Assembly: GCA_963971225.1 (NCBI GenBank)
Contig: OZ020269.1
Span: 17,544,921 to 17,608,920, forward strand
Source: Melieria omissa
Taxonomy: Eukaryota; Arthropoda; Insecta; Diptera; Ulidiidae
Reading direction: 5' to 3'
DNA: 64,000 bases
Shown here: in pieces, positions 23,511 through 33,780 of the stretch
Numbering within the stretch: position 1 is the stretch's first letter
How the letters are laid out: every line of letters starts with the position of its first letter
Made by a program: the position numbers and the translations under genes
Notes under the pieces: model-generated
Database searches by the model: none
What the model was told of the DNA's origin: nothing
Seen by the model: only the letters and a program-made list of their open reading frames with translations

Positions 23511-25330
23511 TTATTAACTATAAAAAATTGTTCTTTGAGATCACAAACCTGGTTTCCCCTGGGTTTTGCACGACGTTGTAATATTTTAAATATCTGAATG
23601 TGTGCTTTGCTTTTGAAACTGGACGCACGGGCACAAAATGAAACGATGGCGTTGAATTGCAATGTCGACAAAACTGGCAACGATTCGCTATTGTTTTAAT
23701 GCAAAAGCAAAATTCAGTAGTTTGAGCGGCTGCCGACGACGCTGATGGGTTTGCGGGCGGCGTGTTAGTAGCGTTGGATGACAGCAAAAATTGCTGATAT
23801 GTCGTTTGGCAACAATAAGCGCCATAGCAACAACAACAACAGCAACAATCACAGCAACAAAAACAACCAATGCATTCATTGCAATAGCGTGCGCGCTGCA
23901 TTTGGCTGAATAAAATATAAATTTAGCCACAAGGGTACTTAAACAATTGAATGCGCCTTGCAGTATGCTACACTAAAATGCCAACTATTTGCGCACACAC
24001 ATAGACACACACAGCGACATGTATCAACAAATATATATAAATGTAAATGAACAAAAAAATAAGCTGCTACCATATCACATTCATAAAAAAACATCATTTT
24101 ATATAGAAGAGGAAAACTGATTTGAGCAACTGCGACTGGTGTTGCCACAGGGACGAGATGACAAACGCACATATACACTCATATTTGCGCATATGAGTGT
24201 ATGTGTGTGTGTTTGCACATAGCCTGAATTGTCGCATTGCGAACAATTTATATAAAATGAGCTGTGGGAGATGGTTTTAAATGCGAATGAAATTATATCC
24301 GCCGGCAGTTATGGTGTCAGGCGCGCTCCTCTCTTTTGCGCTGCGTCTCTTTGCTGCATTTCAGGCTTTTCATTCTACTTTGACACCGACTGCCACGTAT
24401 GCGTGCACATGGCGGCCTCTATGTACTCGTATGTTTGTATGTGTGTATCTGTGTGTGTGTGTGTGCTGGTGGCGCCTTCTTCTTCCGCCAGTCGCGGCTG
24501 CTCGGCATCGTTGCGGTGTTGCATGTTGCCTGCATAGGCCAAAGCACCGATCTTGCTTGTTGATGCCACAACAACAACAACAACTAAAACTATAACTACA
24601 GCGCCGCGACAATAACATTTCCACGGCCGCACCAGACCCATTTCATTGCTCATTTTCATTTCGTTGCTGTCGCTGTCGCGCCCCTCGTTCTCGTCCCGCC
24701 TCATCGCCGCATGATTGAGACGCTACACTAATTACAGCTGATTTGCCCGCAGCATATTTGTTTCGAAATATCGCTCGCGGTTAATTTATCACAAGTTTTT
24801 CTTTGCATTGCCGTCGGCTGAAAAATGTTGCCAATGCCTTTGTTATTGCTGCTGCTGTTGTTGTTGCCATCACAGCTGGCTGCTGCTGTCGCTGCTGCTG
24901 CTGCAACTTTGTTTCTATTTCTGTTGTTGTTATTTTGCTGCTGGTGATGTCGTTTTGTGCAGCTGTTAAATTGTGATGCTTTCCTTGCTGCGCGCCTCGC
25001 ACTCTCCTCTGTCTCGGCCTCTGTCATGGCACAGCGCTGTCGCCACTGCAGGCGGGTAGGTCTTAGTATACCTTCGTATTAAAATTTGCTCGCCTGCGGC
25101 ATTTAATTCTATTCTTTATCATCATCATCATCATCAGCATCATCATTGTTATCTTCGTTATCATCATAGCCAGAGTTATTGGTGTCAGCCACATGGGCGG
25201 CATAATCAGCGTCGTTGTCGTCATCATCATCATCAATGGCGCCGACAATCAAATCATCAACTGTGTGTTTGATAATGATTTGAAAATTATGAAAATACCC
25301 ATATTTATTTCTACAAATGTTTCATGTGTC
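23511..25330. other. GC-richer island with CAA, TG, CTG and ATC repeats; no gene
   Basis: CAACAACAACAGCAAC at 23827-23862, (TG)n near 24450-24466, GCTGCTG runs at 24845-24905 and CATCATCAT at 25110-25240. Overlapping frames on both strands are repeat translations (poly-Cys, poly-Met, poly-Asn). Regulatory-type texture without a defined exon. Confidence 0.45.
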
Positions 25331-25721
25331 TAAATGTAAGTTGTTGTTGTCCGTTTGCGTATGATTTTGGCTCTAAAGTGGGTCTGAAGTTTTGTTCTAT
25401 GAGTTCAAAGACTGGTTTAGTGAGTTTTGAAAGTAAAACTTTGAAATTAGACAAAATTTGGTTCAATCAAAAATGGAAAAAAATTTGAGGCATTTAGATA
25501 TCGCAAATATACCTACATTTGTTTGTTTTTGAACGCAGACTTCAAGTTTTCAAAAATATGTATAAACAGAATGAAATGTTTTTAGTACAATTTCCGTTGT
25601 TCTTCTGGCCAATGGAGAAGCTTGAAATAAGACTCAGCACTAAATGCAATGCAATGCATTTTTTAATAGCCAAATGCCTCTTAAGCACATAGAAAAAATA
25701 CTTCAGGCCATAAACGTCAAC
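25331..25721. other. AT-rich sequence, nothing recognised
   Basis: Unique sequence between the island and the SINE candidate. Confidence 0.35.
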
Positions 25722-25937
25722 GGCCGGTATCGAAAGTCCAGTGGGTAGTGCGCTGGCTTCTCATACCAGGGGCCCTAGGTTCCATTCCTAGCTCGGGCTG
25801 GTGAAACGCTCATCTACTTCTATCGCTATCCACATGAAGCAGATGCGATTTACAAGAATCGCAGAAGTACAGACTTGGCAGACAATGGCAAAACCTCAAA
25901 GAGTGAAAGAAAAGTGCCAACCTGACCTAACCTAACT
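25722..25937 (+). mobile_element. tRNA-derived SINE candidate
   Basis: The head (25731-25800) resembles a tRNA: CCAGTGGGTAGTGCGCTGG fits an A box, CTGG...CCAG could form an anticodon stem, and GGTTCCATTCC at 25778-25788 is close to a B box. A non-tRNA body follows and the element ends in GACCTAACCTAAC. Flanking AACGTCAAC and AACTTCAAC may be a worn target duplication. The head reads closest to a Glu- or Asp-type tRNA by eye. A plain tRNA pseudogene is possible, but the body and CCTAA tail favour a SINE. Confidence 0.65.
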
Positions 25938-26484
25938 TCAACTTTTTGAAAACAGCAAAATAATAAAAGTCTTTAGAAGGTTTTGAACACAATGATTGGA
26001 AGAAATTCCTTGTAAAATCTTATGACAGCTACTCAAAGACAAGTTATATGTATTTTAAACGAAGATAGATTCCCAAAAATTTGTTCATAACTTGAATTTT
26101 GCTTTGATTATAAGATTTTGATTTTTGTGAGACAGTAAGGATACAAATGATAATTAAAAGAGAAAGAAATCTTTCGAAATAGCAGTCAAGAAATGACCAT
26201 CAGAATCACTTTGTATCCATGCATGAACATATAAGAATGTTATATATAATTCTCTATTGATATGTTTATATTTTTAGAACAATTTTAGGTGTAAAAAAGT
26301 TCTATAAATACGAGTTTAGCATCCTGAAATTAATCATATCCTATAGAGAGATTTTTAAACTAACAGAAAGATTTTTAAACTAACTAACTTTTAAACTAAT
26401 ACAGCTGGAAGGCCGGAATTCAAGGATGTGGTAGTGTACGTATTAGTCCTTTAAATATAATAATGTTTTCCCAAAAAAACTATT
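25938..26484. other. AT-rich sequence, nothing recognised
   Basis: Contains a short direct duplication, GATTTTTAAACTAAC, near 26350-26390. No coding frame or element. Confidence 0.35.
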
Positions 26485-26665
26485 GAAAATTTCCCAGGAT
26501 ATTCAAGGATAAAGTTTTAAGAGGACATTTTTAATATCTCTTCGTCCTTTTGCAACAAAACATAAAATTTTCTAAGATTCTAAAGATTTTTATCTTTCCT
26601 TTGATACCCATATTGTTATTCGACAATGTGCTCAATTTTTTAAATAAATTTTTTTTTGAAATAAA
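26485..26665 (+). repeat. dispersed copy of the repeat at 236-410
   Basis: CCCAGGATATTCAAGGATA, TTTTAAGAGGACATT, ATCTCTTCGTCC and TTGATACCCATATTGTTA line up in order with the first-kilobase repeat. Divergence is moderate. Same strand as the copy at 236-410. Family unknown. Confidence 0.65.
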
Positions 26666-26763
26666 CATGTCCTTGAAATTTCAAAGTCCTTATAAAAAAA
26701 TCCTGACGTCAGATTTAAAAACTAAAAACGTAGTTTTACATTTGGCCCCTAGTTTTGCAAGTA

Positions 26764-26996
26764 CAGTCGTGTCTGGATATAGTGAACTAATTATTGCAAG
26801 GTCTGTTCACAGTATCGAGGTTGTTACAATCGAGGTTAAAATTTGTGTTCAAAAACTCGTTTTATTTGCTCAAAAACACTTCTTGTTTTTTGATTAAAAT
26901 TGTTTTCAATATTTAGAGGCTCCATATCAAAATTTGGGTGTTCACTATATCGAAGTGTTCACTATATCGGGTGTTCACTATACCCATACACGACTG
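26764..26996. mobile_element. TA-flanked short inverted-repeat element (pogo/Tc1-like)
   Basis: The element is 233 bp with ends CAGTCGTGTCTGGATATAGT and, on the other strand, CAGTCGTGTATGGGTATAGT. The ends match at 22 of 24 positions, and TA lies on both sides (26762-26763, 26997-26998). The CAG start and TA target fit Tc1/mariner/pogo non-autonomous elements. GTTCACTATATCG is repeated just inside the right end. It has no coding capacity, so mobility would need a transposase from elsewhere. Confidence 0.85.
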
Positions 26997-26998
26997 TA

Positions 26999-27540
26999 TA
27001 TCGATTTTTTCGTGTGTTTTGAAATTTTTTGATTTTTGTCGCACGGTGTTATCAATATTTTCCTAATGCTTATCCGTCACCTCAGGACCCAGACAATTAA
27101 ATATACAACCACATCATCACAGACCGCATTCCACACAAATTGGCGCACCGCAATTGCGCGCATTGCCGTCGATCACTTTACTAATTTGCATTTTAATTAC
27201 TTTTAGATATGCAACAACAACATAACCACAAAATGCACTAAACTCACACACACTCACACACACAGTGCAATTACCAATACAGCAACAACAACAACCATAC
27301 CAAACCGCAACCGCAGTCAACATAATTGGCGCCATTAATGTTGCACCAGTTGCAGGTTGCAGCACACAAAACCGGAAATAGATCCGAATCAACATGGAAA
27401 GCGGCTTAGAAAGAGCCTAAAACGGCAGCGCGAGAGCGGTGCCAACACAACAACAAAACAAGACAACTTTCAAACGCGCGCCAAATCAACATCGAAACGG
27501 AAGTTTGAGTAAGAAAACAAAACAACAAAAAAGGATTCTC
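26999..27540. other. island start with CAA/CA repeats
   Basis: CACACACTCACACACACA near 27244-27263 and CAACAACAACAACC near 27281-27295 lie in moderately GC-rich sequence. Several overlapping low-complexity frames. No exon supported. Confidence 0.4.
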
Positions 27541-28129
27541 CACCACATCAAGGTCGTCTAGGAAGGTGAGCGCAATAGCGTATGAGAGAGTGTGTGTTTG
27601 TGTGCGAGAGAGAGAGAGAGCGCACAAACGCGAGAGAGAGACAGAAGGCAACAATTAAAGAGAAATTAGCCGCCCTACAAGAAGTCTGAAGCTGAAAGAG
27701 CAAGCGCGCACCTAACAAGTGCCAAGCGTCGAACAAGTTCGAAGCAAGCGGCAACAATCTGCCCGATTAAACGGCAACAGTCGTTGTCGCAGCAGCAGCA
27801 GCAGCAGCAACGGACTTTGTGCTTGGCAGCAGCAGCAGCTGGCAATAGCAACGCAACCAAATCGTAGTTTCAGTTCGAAGCGGACTTTCGGCGCGAATGC
27901 AAGTCAGGTAAATGCGACTCGAGTGCGCGTTATTGGCAACGGTAAAACGGTGTGTTTTGGCAAGCGGAAACGGAAGTGCACAAGTTTGAAAATTAAAAAA
28001 AAAAAATACGTGAAACATACATTGAAACAATTTTTGCAATTAAGCCAAACAAATTTTTAACAATTAATTTGAGACACCGAGTTTGAGTGACTGAACGAAA
28101 GTGCATTTCCTAAATATTAAAAACATTTT
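27541..28129 (+). promoter_or_regulatory. candidate promoter and 5' non-coding exon
   Basis: A GAGAGAGAGAGAG cluster (27605-27642) is of the type bound by GAGA factor at fly promoters. It is followed by CAG-rich leader-like sequence and by TCAGTT at 27870, which matches the fly initiator. The following ~260 bases are A-rich with few ATGs, as in fly 5' leaders, and end at a good splice donor, TTTT/GTGAGT, at 28130. An alternative donor, CAG/GTAAAT, lies at 27908. No downstream exon was found in the window. Sequence-only prediction without transcript support. Confidence 0.35.
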
Positions 28130-28559
28130 GTGAGTACGAAGATTTATTATTTTTGTAAATGAAAGCTTTAAATGTTTTTCTTTTGTGTGTTCAAAAAATT
28201 TCTATTATATGCAAATATAACTAAACCAGATTTTACTACAACAGTCGCAACACGGCAGCAGTAGCAGCCAAAGCAGAAATCACATCGTTTGAGCAGCCAC
28301 AAAAAAACAAATCCATTTTGTAAACATCAACATTGGCAGCGCTCGCAAGGAAGCACGTGTACGCGTGCTGCCGCTGCTGCTGCTACTGTTGCTGTTTTTG
28401 TTCCTGTGTTTGTTGCTCTGGCTACTGTTGCTTCCTGTATACGCGAGCTCCACGCTTGCCCGCCGTATTCACCAGCCAAACTTACCTACATTTCTCTTCC
28501 TTAGTTATACATTTCCTAGTTGTAAATTCTTTCTTTATTCTCAATATTTTGCTTCCAAA
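28130..28559. other. island remainder with CTG repeats
   Basis: CTGCTGCTACTGTTGCTG near 28374 and similar runs. Three overlapping plus frames (61-77 codons) reflect the repeats. Sequence turns AT-rich toward the satellite. Confidence 0.4.
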
Positions 28560-30090
28560 CTTGTGAGTGTTGTAAGTTAGTAAAGAGACATCATATCTCA
28601 GAAACTACTCAACCAATTTGAACGATTTCTTCAGCATTGAAAAAAATTCTTTAGCATAAAAAATACAAAATTATTAAAAGTGTAAGAACTCACCATTAGA
28701 GGGAAGTGATGACTCCCTACTTGTGTGTGTAGTAGTAAAGTTAGTGAAGAAACATCATATCTCAGAAAGCACAAAACCAATTTGAACATTTACCACAGCA
28801 TTAGAAAACCTGCTTTAGCACGAAAAATACAAAATTAATTAAATTTGCAATACTGACCATCAGAAGGAAGTGTACGAGCGTTTTTTGACTCTCCACTTGT
28901 AATTAAGTTAGTAAAGAAACATCATATCTCAAAAACGTCTAAACCAATTTGATCAAATACTTTAGTGTTCAACAAAATTCTCCAGTACAAAAAATACAAA
29001 ATTTATAAAAGTTCCAAAACTTACCATCAGAGGGAAGTGTACGAGCGTTTTTTGACTCTCCACTTGTGAGTTTAGTAGTAATGTTAGTTAAGAACAACCA
29101 TATCTCGGAAACTACTGAACTAATTTGAAGGATTACTATAGCATTCTACAACATTCTTTAGTACAAAAAATACAAAATTTATAAAAGTACAGAAACTGCC
29201 CATAAGAGAAAAGCGTTTGAGGGTCTGATGACTCCCACTTGTGAATGTAGTAGTAAAGTTAGTTAAGACACATCCTATCTCACAAACTTCTAAACCAATT
29301 TGATCGAATACTTTAGCGTTCGACGAAATTTTTCAGTACAAAAAATTCAAAATTTTTCCAGTTTTCAAAACTGACCATTAAAGAAAAGCGTTCTATGGTT
29401 TTTTAACTTCCCACTTGTGTGTGTAATGAATAAACATCACATCTCAGAAACTACTGATTTGAACGATTATTACAGCATTGAATAAGATTCTTCAGTATAA
29501 AAAATACAAAATTAATAAAACTTGAAAAACTCAACATCAGAGAAAATGTGCGAGCGTTTTTTGACTCTCCACTTGTGAATGTAGTAGTAAAGTTAGTTAA
29601 GAACCATCATATCTCGCAAACTACTAAATTATTTTGAAGAATTACTATAGCATTCCACAACATTCTTTAGTACAAAAAATACAAAATTTATATAAGTTCT
29701 AAAACTGAACATTAGAGAAAAGCGAACGATGGTTTTTAACTTCCCACTTGTGTGTGTAATGAATAAACATCACACCTCAGAAACTACTAAGCCGATTTGA
29801 AAGATTACTACAGCATTGAATACGATTTTTCAGTACAAGAAATACAAAATTTATAACAGTTTAAAAATTCACCAACAGAGGGAACCGTACGAGCGTTTTT
29901 TTACTCTCTACTTGTAATGTAGTAGTAATGTTAGTAAAGAATCATTATATCTCGCAAACTACTGAACCAATTTGAAAGACAGTATTCAGTATTACAGTAT
30001 TCTACAACATTTTTTAGTACAAAAAATACAAAATTTATACAAGTTCAAAAACTCACCATCAGAGAAAACCTTACAAAGCTTTCTACTAGT
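28560..30090. repeat. ~170-bp satellite-like array, nine copies
   Basis: The phrase CATATCTCAGAAACTACT and variants starts near 28592, 28758, 28921, 29098, 29273, 29437, 29608, 29769 and 29947, a mean period of about 169. Each unit holds, in order, TAGTAGTAAAGTTAGT, the CATATCTC block, ACCAATTTGA, a CAGCATT block, TTTAGTACAAAAAATAC, ACCATCAGAG and a GTACGAGCGTTTTTTGACTC block. All copies share one strand. No coding frame. Confidence 0.92.
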
Positions 30091-30279
30091 TTTCAAGCGC
30101 AGAGACCTGTTTAGTAGTAATTTTTTTTGCTAGCAACACACACACTCACCACTAACAACCAATAATTAATTACATGATTTATAAAAACTTGACACATTAA
30201 TTTGCCTCAACTAATATAAATATTTCTTTTTTCATTCGCACGCATTCCCTTCTACTTTTGAAATTTGCTAACTGACCAG
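30091..30279. other. AT-rich sequence upstream of the candidate microexon
   Basis: Contains a CTAAT branch-point-like string near 30209 and a pyrimidine-rich run (TTCTTTTTTCATT, CCCTTCTACTTTT) before the AG at 30278-30279. Otherwise unremarkable. Confidence 0.3.
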
Positions 30280-30342
30280 AACTTCTTTTGTTGCATTGGA
30301 TCAAAGATCTTCTTTGACGGTGGAGCCCTCTTGTCCTAAGAG
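30280..30342 (+). other. candidate 63-nt cassette exon
   Basis: The segment lies between CTAACTGACCAG and GAG/GTAAGTTG, a strong fly splice donor. Its length is divisible by three, so inclusion would keep frame. One frame is fully open (TSFVALDQRSSLTVEPSCPK, read from the second base), while the other two have a stop. It is GC-richer than its surroundings. I recognise no protein family. Chance splice-like signals are common in introns, so this is a hypothesis. Confidence 0.3.
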
Positions 30343-31258
30343 GTAAGTTGTTAATTTAAATAAACATGCATCTAAATACGAGTATTTATACAAAACTTTC
30401 TATGGATTGACAGCAAGTTTGAGTGGTGTGAAAAGCTTGGGTTTGACATGAAAAAAGACATCTTATATCACACTATACACGATCAAACAAATAATTTGAA
30501 CAAGAAACAGTTAAACGCATTTTTTTGTACAGGATACTTTTACCTGAAGAGCTCTTCATACTGATCTGCCGAATAAAAGATGCACTTGTCGTTATCTTTC
30601 TGAACTCTTTGTATAATGTCAAACCTGGAATAACTCATACGGTCGCTATTTTCATGCTGTTTAAAATGTCATGAAAATACAAAAAATTCCAAAAACTGCA
30701 TTGACAGTTAACATTAAAGAAAAGGACGTTTCCGGGGTTCAAGGTAAAGCTTTTTTCACAAATGTAATTTAATTAAATAATTTCATTTTCATGCAAAAAT
30801 ATTGCAAAAATTATCTCATCAACGAAAATTTGATGCCAAATTCCAGCCACATGAATTATTTGTGAATTAGGTTTGAACAACTTAACGTTCCAGTGTCGCT
30901 CACGTGTCCAGTGTCGTCTGTGGCATAGTTGTATTGAGAAACCAAGACTATATAGTTTGTTATGTCAGCAAAGGATCAATCAATAGACATTGAGAAAGAC
31001 TCAGATAAAGCAAATCGATTAGTTTGAAATCGATTCGATTTGATTGTATAAAATAGCACTTCTAATACTTTAGGTGGTAACAGAATAACCGAAATTTAGT
31101 CCATTTCAGGATAACGCATTCGTTGAATTTATGCAGAAATATAACTTCAAGCGTATTTGATTTCCTTCCACGACTTTTTTTTATGCCGTCTATACACCGG
31201 TCCTGTAATAGTCCGGTCTTCAGCAGATATGTGACAAATTAAAATATTTGCTTACCAC
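30343..31258. other. AT-rich unique sequence, nothing recognised
   Basis: No frame of interest, repeat or element end. The last eight bases (31251-31258) are the left target duplication of the next element. Confidence 0.35.
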
Positions 31259-31619
31259 TAGTGTCCGACCGAATATTCGGTTTCGGCCCAAATAAGTGGT
31301 TTCGGTTTCAGTTTCGGCCAAAAAATGACCGAAACCGAAACATTCTGGAATATTTTTTACATTTTATTGGGCAGTTTTTGTTCTTAAAAAATGAATTAAT
31401 TGTTTTTATTAATAAGTAATATATTTATTTATGTTATGTTTTGTTTGTTTGTTCTTTATTTATTTAAAATAAAATTCGATTGTTGAAAAATTGTGATTTT
31501 TATGCTTGATGTGTTGATTTTTATTTCAACTAGAAAGTTTCGGTTTCGGCCGAATATTAAAAAAAAACCGAAACTCGATTTCGGTTTCGGCCCAAAAAAT
31601 TGGTTTCGGTCGGACACTA
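31259..31619. mobile_element. hAT-type short non-autonomous element
   Basis: 361 bp bounded by 15-bp perfect inverted ends, TAGTGTCCGACCGAA. It is flanked by a perfect 8-bp duplication, CTTACCAC (31251-31258 and 31620-31627). An 8-bp target duplication with TAG/CAG-type ends is the hAT superfamily signature. The interior is rich in TTTCGGTTTCGG and its complement, so much of the element can fold on itself. No transposase is encoded. The intact ends and duplication suggest a fairly recent insertion. Confidence 0.92.
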
Positions 31620-31627
31620 CTTACCAC

Positions 31628-32111
31628 ATTCATTATTTTAGTTCCAATAGAATAAGCTGTCAGAGATTAAAGTTGTCATTATGAGAGATATTTTTTGTGC
31701 AAAGTAGGGTTAGGTTACTCATACATTGAACGAGGTGTAGTTCAAGCGCTTTCGACAGGACAACGCTTCTTTCGTTCTACTAAAAGTTTGTTCTCGCTTT
31801 TGATTAGTAAACTCCTTTATGGTTTTTCCTCCACGATACGTCACTGGAACTGTTCTCATAATATAAAAATCGAAAATTTCGTCTTTCTTTCGGCATAAGT
31901 AATCCTTCAACAACCCTCAACGATTTTGTGTTTCTTTTGGCAGAAGACTTTTCATACGCTGATATTTTCAAGTTGTAGGGATGTTCATTCAGTTTTGAAA
32001 GTCTTAAAAGAATGTAAATCATATTTACTGTAGCTTAAAAGATTTTGCAGAAAATTAAGGATAAAATCTCCCAAGTTGAATGTGCATGAAAGGTTAGGTA
32101 TACGCAATATA
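31628..32111. other. unassigned sequence
   Basis: Mixed AT-rich sequence with a 72-codon minus frame (31804-32022) that has no recognisable domain. TA at 32110-32111 abuts the next element. Confidence 0.35.
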
Positions 32112-32447
32112 CAGTTCGTCAAGTAAATGTTTGCAAATTTAAAGAAGGTAGAAAATTATTTTGAAAAGCTTATAATATAACAGAAATTGCAATATTTTGG
32201 AATTATTTGAAAAATACAGATTAATTGAATATTTCATTCTCATATAATATCAAAGTATGTCTATTTGATTCGCGTATTGAATGGCGAATTGATTTGAAAG
32301 TATCTCCTGGACAACCCAGAAATCTCTCTGACAGAGAAGAAAGAAAAATCATCCGAAAAGTTAGTGAAAACCCCCGTGTCTCAATAAGGGAAATAGCTTT
32401 GGATATACAAAAATAGAATGCGGAACTGATGTATCTCATGAAATGTA
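32112..32447 (+). pseudogene. Tc1-like element fragment: terminal repeat and transposase DNA-binding part
   Basis: CAGTTCGTCAAGTAAATG at 32112 follows TA and looks like a Tc1-type terminal repeat. Farther in, one frame reads PGQPRNLSDREERKIIRKVS, then ENPRVSIREIALDIQ. This is the second helix-turn-helix of Tc1-like transposases with the GRPR-like hook just before it (here GQPR). After a stop near 32414 a different frame gives CGTDVSHE, the usual continuation. The catalytic region and right end are missing. The fragment stops where a LINE tail begins. Confidence 0.75.
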
Positions 32448-32453
32448 TATAAT

Positions 32454-32582
32454 AGGATAGATTGGGTTATGGTGGCTGCCTATGTAAGAGATACATTCGG
32501 AGGCCTATTAAGATATCCTTTGTGATACCAGTGTGATATTTAACCCGTTTTTAAAAGCAGCCACACTGTTTTCCCAACATGT
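32454..32582 (-). mobile_element. LINE-like 3' tail, minus strand
   Basis: On the minus strand it carries GGTATCACAAAGGATATC, AGGCCTCCGAATGTAT and GCCACCATAACCCAATC, matching the plus-strand tail at 2070-2202. The end has decayed CCAAT/CTAT units instead of pure TAACC. It sits directly at the broken edge of the Tc1 relic, so either it inserted there or a deletion joined them. Confidence 0.65.
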
Positions 32583-33780
32583 CTTACAACGCACAAATCA
32601 AGCGGATACAGAAAAGAGATAATATACATTTTAATTACTTTACTAATATATATTTGTATATCTACAAATATCTCTAAATTTATGGAAAATAAAGTTGTGA
32701 TAGTCGAAAGAACCATAAATTATTAGGAACTTATTTGCAGTAGACTTTCACAAATTCGAACCACTTTGTACCATTTTCGGAATGTTCGAATTTCTAGACT
32801 ATTTTTATTCAAGAAAAACTCCAGAAAATACTGAAAAGACATCCAATAACTTGAATATGTTGCCATAAACTCCCAAAAAAGGGGGGTAAAGACAGAAAAG
32901 AAAAACGATGGCTAATTTGAACCGTCACACAGAGATTTGTTTCATAGACAAAATTAAAAAAATGTATAGTTTCAGAATTGAACGATTTTGATGTCATTTG
33001 AAGGGTAAGCTCCAGCTAAGAAATCCCAAAAAACTGTGCTAAAAATTGAGAGCTGCTCAAATTTTCAACTTTTTTCACAACACATATTCTGTTTTTAGTC
33101 TATTGAAAAAAAATTAAAAAAATACATGGTTACCAAGAAGTTGCTCAAACTTTCAATATAGATTAAGAAATGATGTGGCCATTTTCGCTTTTAATGTTTT
33201 GTTTTCAAAATTAACAAAGCTGAGGCTGTTACTAAACGTGAAGTAAAATATTTAAAATATTTTTCTAAATTAAAAATGTGAAAATTGACAAAATTTGGAG
33301 GAAAATATCTAAAAAGTATGTGAAAGTATGTTCCTGGATTTTTTTAATTTTAAGATGCATTCTTTCTTTGTCGAATAATGTAAACATATCCTTCGATATC
33401 TTTCGATCTCAGAAAATAATTCAATTTGAAAAGTGATCTAAACACCAATTTTTCGACAAACTTTTTTCATTCATCCCTAAAAGTATGTAAGTATCAGCAT
33501 GAGAGAGGAATTATAACTTTCGATTTACTAAAGTTCTCCAATAGTGTTTGGGTATTTTTAAGGCAATAAAATCTCTGTACTCTGTATCTCTTGGTTCTCC
33601 ATAACTAAGAACCTGTCTGCTCTATGTGTGAGCTTTGACCTGCCAGTGTAACCCAACCTAATCCAACCCACATGATTTCAACGATCCAATCATAGCTAAA
33701 ACTTAATAACTACGACACTAAAATATTTATATATAAATTCCATGAATTCGACCGGCAAATTGTGGAATTCAAATTGCGCA
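32583..33780. other. AT-rich unique sequence, no gene
   Basis: Long AT-rich stretch. GTAACCCAACCTAATCCAACCC near 33648 resembles a worn retroelement CCTAA-type tail, but nothing upstream of it is diagnostic. Confidence 0.35.

Noticed and set aside
28560..30090. Reading the regular repeats as a CRISPR-like array
   Set aside because: Units are ~170 bp with diverged repeats and no unique spacers, in a eukaryotic context.
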